From CAYJAZ01 sp964369165 (lineage in GTDB: Bacteria > Desulfobacterota > Desulfovibrionia > Desulfovibrionales > Desulfovibrionaceae), in the NCBI GenBank assembly GCA_964369165.1, contig CAYJFE010000112.1:1-7794 (forward strand): a stretch of 7,794 bases of DNA, read 5' to 3'. The notes below the pieces were generated by a model. That model ran no database searches. It was not told the origin of the DNA and worked only from the letters and a program-made list of their open reading frames with translations. Positions 4,654-7,794 of this stretch are shown here, in pieces. A program made the position numbers and the translations under genes. The first letter of the stretch is position 1. Each line of letters starts with the position of its first letter.

Positions 4654-7600
4654 ATGGATAAAAAGATAACCATAAAAGAATTGTCACAAGAACTTAATGT
4701 CGACCATTCCACCATGTTGCGTGATATCAAAAATGATTTGAATATACATCTCAAATCAGCCACTTCTGCGGTGGAAGGCGAAGATATTGATAGCATACGC
4801 AAATATTACAAAAATTCAAAAAATACTGTGACAAGCAGCGTTTCTAGCGAAGACGGCGGCGTTATTTTGCGTCGTAGACGTGCTGTTGGAGAGGATGCAA
4901 AAGCTGAGCCTAAAAAAGAAAAAGACACTGCTGAAACCAAAAAAGCAGAATCTAGCAAAAGTCCTTCTGAGAAAAAAGTAGTGGCTGAAAAGAAAACTGC
5001 AAAGAAAGCAGACGATGAGCCTGCTAAGAAAACTTCTGAAACAGCAGAAAAAAAGAAAGCTGAGCCCAAAAAAGCAAAAGAAGAAACAAAAGCGCAAACA
5101 GCAAAAACTGATGAAAAAGCTCCAAAAGCGAAAAAAGCTGAACCTGCTAAAGCAAGTTCTGCAAGAATTATCACACCTGCCAATGAAGCTAAAGTAGAAG
5201 CTAAGCCTGAAGGTAAAGTAGAAGCAAAAGCAGAAGTTTTAGAAGCAAAAAGCCAGCAAAAAGAAGTTAAAGCAAAAGAAGAAGCTAAAACTTCAGCTGA
5301 AGCAAAAAGCCCTAAAGCAGCTTCGCAAGAAGAAGCAAATGCTGAAAAAGTTGAAACAAAAAGTGAAGAAGCGAAGAATGCAAAATCAAATGCGACTATT
5401 TCCGCAAAACCTGATGGCACTTCAACAAAATCAATTCTTCCACCAGCCGGTGCTAAATCTTTTGCAAAAAGAGATGAAGAGCCTGTTTCACAAGTACGTG
5501 TAATTTCTATGCCTGAACCTCGCAAAGAAGGCGCGGCACAGCCAAGAGAGCAAAGAGATAATCGCGACAATAGAAATTTCAATAGAGATAGAAACCAAAG
5601 ACCTGGCGGCAACCGCGAAGGCGGACGCGAAGGCGGTTTCCAAAATAGAGGGCCTAGAGGTGAAAACCAAGGCAATCAACAAAGACCGCAAGGCGATAGA
5701 AAACCTTTTGATAGAAATAGACCTGCTGGCGGTTTTGCTGGAGATAAAGACAAAGATGGCGATACACGTCGTCCACAAAGACCAGCAGGCACAACAGCTC
5801 CACGCCGTCCTGCTGTAGAGGGTTTGCCATTCCCAACTGAAGAGCAAAGCCGCAAAAAACGTAATAAAAACAATAAATCAAATAATGACTTTGCCGATAA
5901 AACAGGTCAACAAGACTTCAAATTTACAAAATATTCCTTCAATGGTGATGATGACGATGCGCCACGTCGCAGAAGAAAACCAAAGAAAAAAGATGTAAAA
6001 TCAGCTGTAACGACTACAGTTCCGATGAAGGCCGCTAAAAGAAAATTGCGTATAGAAGAAACCATTCGTGTATCTGACATGGCGCATCAAATGGGGCTAA
6101 AATCAAGCGAAATCATCAAAGTTCTCTTTGGTCTTGGCGTTATGGCAACCATCAACTCTTCACTTGACTTTGATACAGCACAAGTTGTTGCCTCAGAATT
6201 TGAATACGAAGTAGAAAAAGTCGGTTTCTCAGCGGAAGAAGCAATCTTGCCAACAGAGGCAGATACTCCTGAACAATTGAAACCTCGCCCACCTGTTGTC
6301 ACAATTATGGGTCACGTTGACCACGGTAAAACTTCACTTCTCGATGCTATACGCGAAACTAATGTCACAGCTGGCGAAGCTGGTGGTATCACTCAGCATA
6401 TCGGTGCTTATCACGTACGCACAAAACGTGGCGAAATTGTATTCCTTGATACTCCTGGTCACGAAGCCTTTACGGCTATGCGTCTTCGTGGTGCACAAGT
6501 TACTGATATAGTTGTTCTTGTTGTTGCCGCTGACGATGGTGTTATGGAGCAAACCCGTGAAGCTATAAACCACGCAAAAGCTGCAGAAGTGCCAATTATT
6601 GTTGCTGTAAACAAAATGGATAAAGAAGGCGCAAACCCTGAAAGAGTATTGCGTGAACTTGCTGAACTTGGTTTACAAGCAGAAGATTGGGGCGGCGACA
6701 CAGTTGTCACCATGCTTTCAGCCAAGAAAAGAGAAGGTATCGACGAATTACTTGAACTCTTAGTGCTTCAAGCCGAGCTTATGGAGTTAAAAGCAAATCC
6801 TGATAAATCTGCTCGTGGACACATTGTAGAAGCAAAACTTGATAAAGGCCGTGGCCCTGTTGCTACAGTACTTATTCAAGAAGGAACACTCTCTCAAGGC
6901 GATGCATTTGTATGTGGTGTCTTTGCAGGACGTGTGCGTGCGCTTTTCAATGATCAAGGTAAGAAAATTCAATCAGCTGGCCCTTCAATGCCAGTTGAAG
7001 TGCAAGGTTTTGAAGGCGTGCCTGATGCTGGTGAAGAATTTGTTTCACTCCAAGACGAGAAAATGGCGCGCAGAATTGCCGATAGCCGTGCTATCAAGCA
7101 AAGAGAAAAAGTTCTTGCTAAAGAATCAAAAGTCACACTTGAAACCTTCCTTTCAAGAAAAGCTGACACAGCCGAAGCTCTTGTTCTCAACCTCATTCTT
7201 AAAGCTGACGTACAAGGTTCGCTTGAAGCTATCACTGAAGCTCTCAATAAACTTTCCACTGAAAAAGTGCGCATTTCCGTTATTCACGGTGGTGCAGGTT
7301 CGATTTCAGAGTCAGACATCATGCTTGCAGCTGCATCAGAAGCCATTGTTATCGGCTTCAACGTGCGCCCAACTGCAAAAGTGAAAGATTTTGCTGACAA
7401 TGAAAATGTTGATATTCGTTACTATGACATTATCTACAAACTTGTTGAAGAAATTCGCGCTGCTATGGAAGGCTTGCTTGCTCCTGTGCAAAAAGAAGTC
7501 TATCTTGGCCAAGCCGAAGTTCGTGAAGTATACACAATTTCACGTGTGGGCACAATTGCAGGCTGCTACGTTGCTGACGGCAAAATGGTGCGTAACTGCG

Positions 7601-7791
7601 GCATACGTCTTCTACGCGATGGCGTGGTTATCTACACAGGAAAAATCTCTTCACTCAAGCGTTTCAAAGACGATGCAAAAGAAGTGGCAAAAGGTTTTGA
7701 ATGTGGTATGTCATTAGAAAACTACAATGACATCAAAGTTGCGGATATATTCGAAGCTTTCGAAATGAAAGAAGAAGCCGCTCACTTATAA
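4654..7791 (+). CDS. infB: Translation initiation factor IF-2
   Basis: IF-2 is the GTPase that places initiator fMet-tRNA on the 30S subunit and helps 50S joining. The 1045 residues are complete, long for the family. A first N-terminal helical domain (about 1-52, ITIKELSQELNVDHSTMLRD) is followed by a low-complexity K/A/E linker (about 80-275). Next comes an Arg/Gly/Asn/Asp-rich stretch (about 290-380), then a second N-terminal-type domain (about 462-522, IRVSDMAHQMGLKSSEIIKV). The GTPase domain has GHVDHGKT (553-560), DTPGH (599-603), NKMD (653-656) and SAKK (689-692), all intact. Domain 2 starts near 718. Domain 3 has ADVQGSLEAITEAL (851-864). The fMet-tRNA-binding C-terminal domain has IAGC (968-971) and GFECGM (1014-1019). 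His557 of the first motif, the expected catalytic residue, is present. The gene starts three bases after ylxR. In related genomes rbfA and other ribosome genes usually follow, beyond this window. Confidence 0.98.
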   Translation: MDKKITIKELSQELNVDHSTMLRDIKNDLNIHLKSATSAVEGEDIDSIRKYYKNSKNTVTSSVSSEDGGVILRRRRAVGEDAKAEPKKEKDTAETKKAESSKSPSEKKVVAEKKTAKKADDEPAKKTSETAEKKKAEPKKAKEETKAQTAKTDEKAPKAKKAEPAKASSARIITPANEAKVEAKPEGKVEAKAEVLEAKSQQKEVKAKEEAKTSAEAKSPKAASQEEANAEKVETKSEEAKNAKSNATISAKPDGTSTKSILPPAGAKSFAKRDEEPVSQVRVISMPEPRKEGAAQPREQRDNRDNRNFNRDRNQRPGGNREGGREGGFQNRGPRGENQGNQQRPQGDRKPFDRNRPAGGFAGDKDKDGDTRRPQRPAGTTAPRRPAVEGLPFPTEEQSRKKRNKNNKSNNDFADKTGQQDFKFTKYSFNGDDDDAPRRRRKPKKKDVKSAVTTTVPMKAAKRKLRIEETIRVSDMAHQMGLKSSEIIKVLFGLGVMATINSSLDFDTAQVVASEFEYEVEKVGFSAEEAILPTEADTPEQLKPRPPVVTIMGHVDHGKTSLLDAIRETNVTAGEAGGITQHIGAYHVRTKRGEIVFLDTPGHEAFTAMRLRGAQVTDIVVLVVAADDGVMEQTREAINHAKAAEVPIIVAVNKMDKEGANPERVLRELAELGLQAEDWGGDTVVTMLSAKKREGIDELLELLVLQAELMELKANPDKSARGHIVEAKLDKGRGPVATVLIQEGTLSQGDAFVCGVFAGRVRALFNDQGKKIQSAGPSMPVEVQGFEGVPDAGEEFVSLQDEKMARRIADSRAIKQREKVLAKESKVTLETFLSRKADTAEALVLNLILKADVQGSLEAITEALNKLSTEKVRISVIHGGAGSISESDIMLAAASEAIVIGFNVRPTAKVKDFADNENVDIRYYDIIYKLVEEIRAAMEGLLAPVQKEVYLGQAEVREVYTISRVGTIAGCYVADGKMVRNCGIRLLRDGVVIYTGKISSLKRFKDDAKEVAKGFECGMSLENYNDIKVADIFEAFEMKEEAAHL
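4891..5478 (+). repeat. Low-complexity K/A/E-coding tract in infB
   Basis: Codons AAA, GCA/GCT and GAA dominate about 590 bases, encoding degenerate short units such as AEKKKAEPKKAKEE and KAKKAEPAKA (about residues 80-275). The units are not exact copies, so this is a degenerate low-complexity repeat. It forms the flexible linker between the first and second N-terminal domains of IF-2. The extreme purine bias also opens long spurious frames on the other strand. Confidence 0.6.
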
Positions 7792-7794
7792 GAT

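Noticed and set aside
4806..5675. A 289-residue open frame on the minus strand within infB
   Set aside because: It is the mirror of the K/A/E-rich linker: AAA, GAA and GCA codons read backwards give F, S and A codons and no stops. The product is a low-complexity Ser/Phe/Ala string with no family features, and infB on the + strand is certain.
6839..7384. A 181-residue overlapping + strand frame inside infB
   Set aside because: It is a shifted frame of the highly conserved C-terminal domains of IF-2, with no ribosome site and no recognisable protein features.

Overview
The window is AT-rich bacterial DNA with every recognisable gene on the + strand, in two blocks separated by a 371-base gap. 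Block 1 (1-2214) is the end of a TRAP-type (tripartite ATP-independent periplasmic) transporter operon: the C-terminal part of the large membrane subunit DctM, then the periplasmic solute-binding protein DctP. Block 2 (2586-7791) is a core-information operon in the order rimP, nusA, ylxR, infB. It covers 30S maturation, transcription elongation/termination, a small RNA-binding protein and translation initiation factor IF-2. The IF-2 gene is complete and ends 3 bases before the window edge.

Organism: a Gram-negative bacterium is implied by the TRAP transporter and the DctP signal peptide. The order rimP-nusA-ylxR-infB without ylxQ, a long IF-2 with a K/A/E linker plus an Arg/Gly/Asn-rich segment, and the nearby TRAP transporter best fit Desulfovibrionales (Desulfobacterota), as an AT-rich member. 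This is an inference from gene order and protein style, not from a search. Standard genetic code fits the genes from 1195 onward.

Region by region: 3-1106 is the dctM reading frame. It carries two adjacent in-frame stops (TAA TGA, 42-47) inside conserved sequence, so the gene is either truly broken or carries two compensating one-base errors. 1107-1194 holds a long stem-loop and the dctP Shine-Dalgarno. 1195-2214 is dctP. 2215-2585 holds three successive hairpins, the last a good intrinsic terminator (2357-2389), then a sigma70-type promoter (2424-2453), then a terminator-like hairpin with eight T's (2507-2535) in the leader of rimP. 2586-7791 is the tightly packed rimP-nusA-ylxR-infB operon, with gaps of 9 bases, an 11-base overlap and 3 bases.

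How the genes work together: DctM and DctP would import a solute using an ion gradient. DctP lacks the arginines that normally clamp a substrate carboxylate, so its ligand may be unusual. The second block couples transcription (NusA) with ribosome assembly (RimP) and initiation (IF-2). The leader terminator upstream of rimP is a plausible site for feedback by NusA. I see no mobile element, CRISPR array, tRNA or rRNA, and no clearly new multi-gene system. The points most worth checking are the dctM stop pair, the non-canonical DctP pocket and the rimP leader attenuator.
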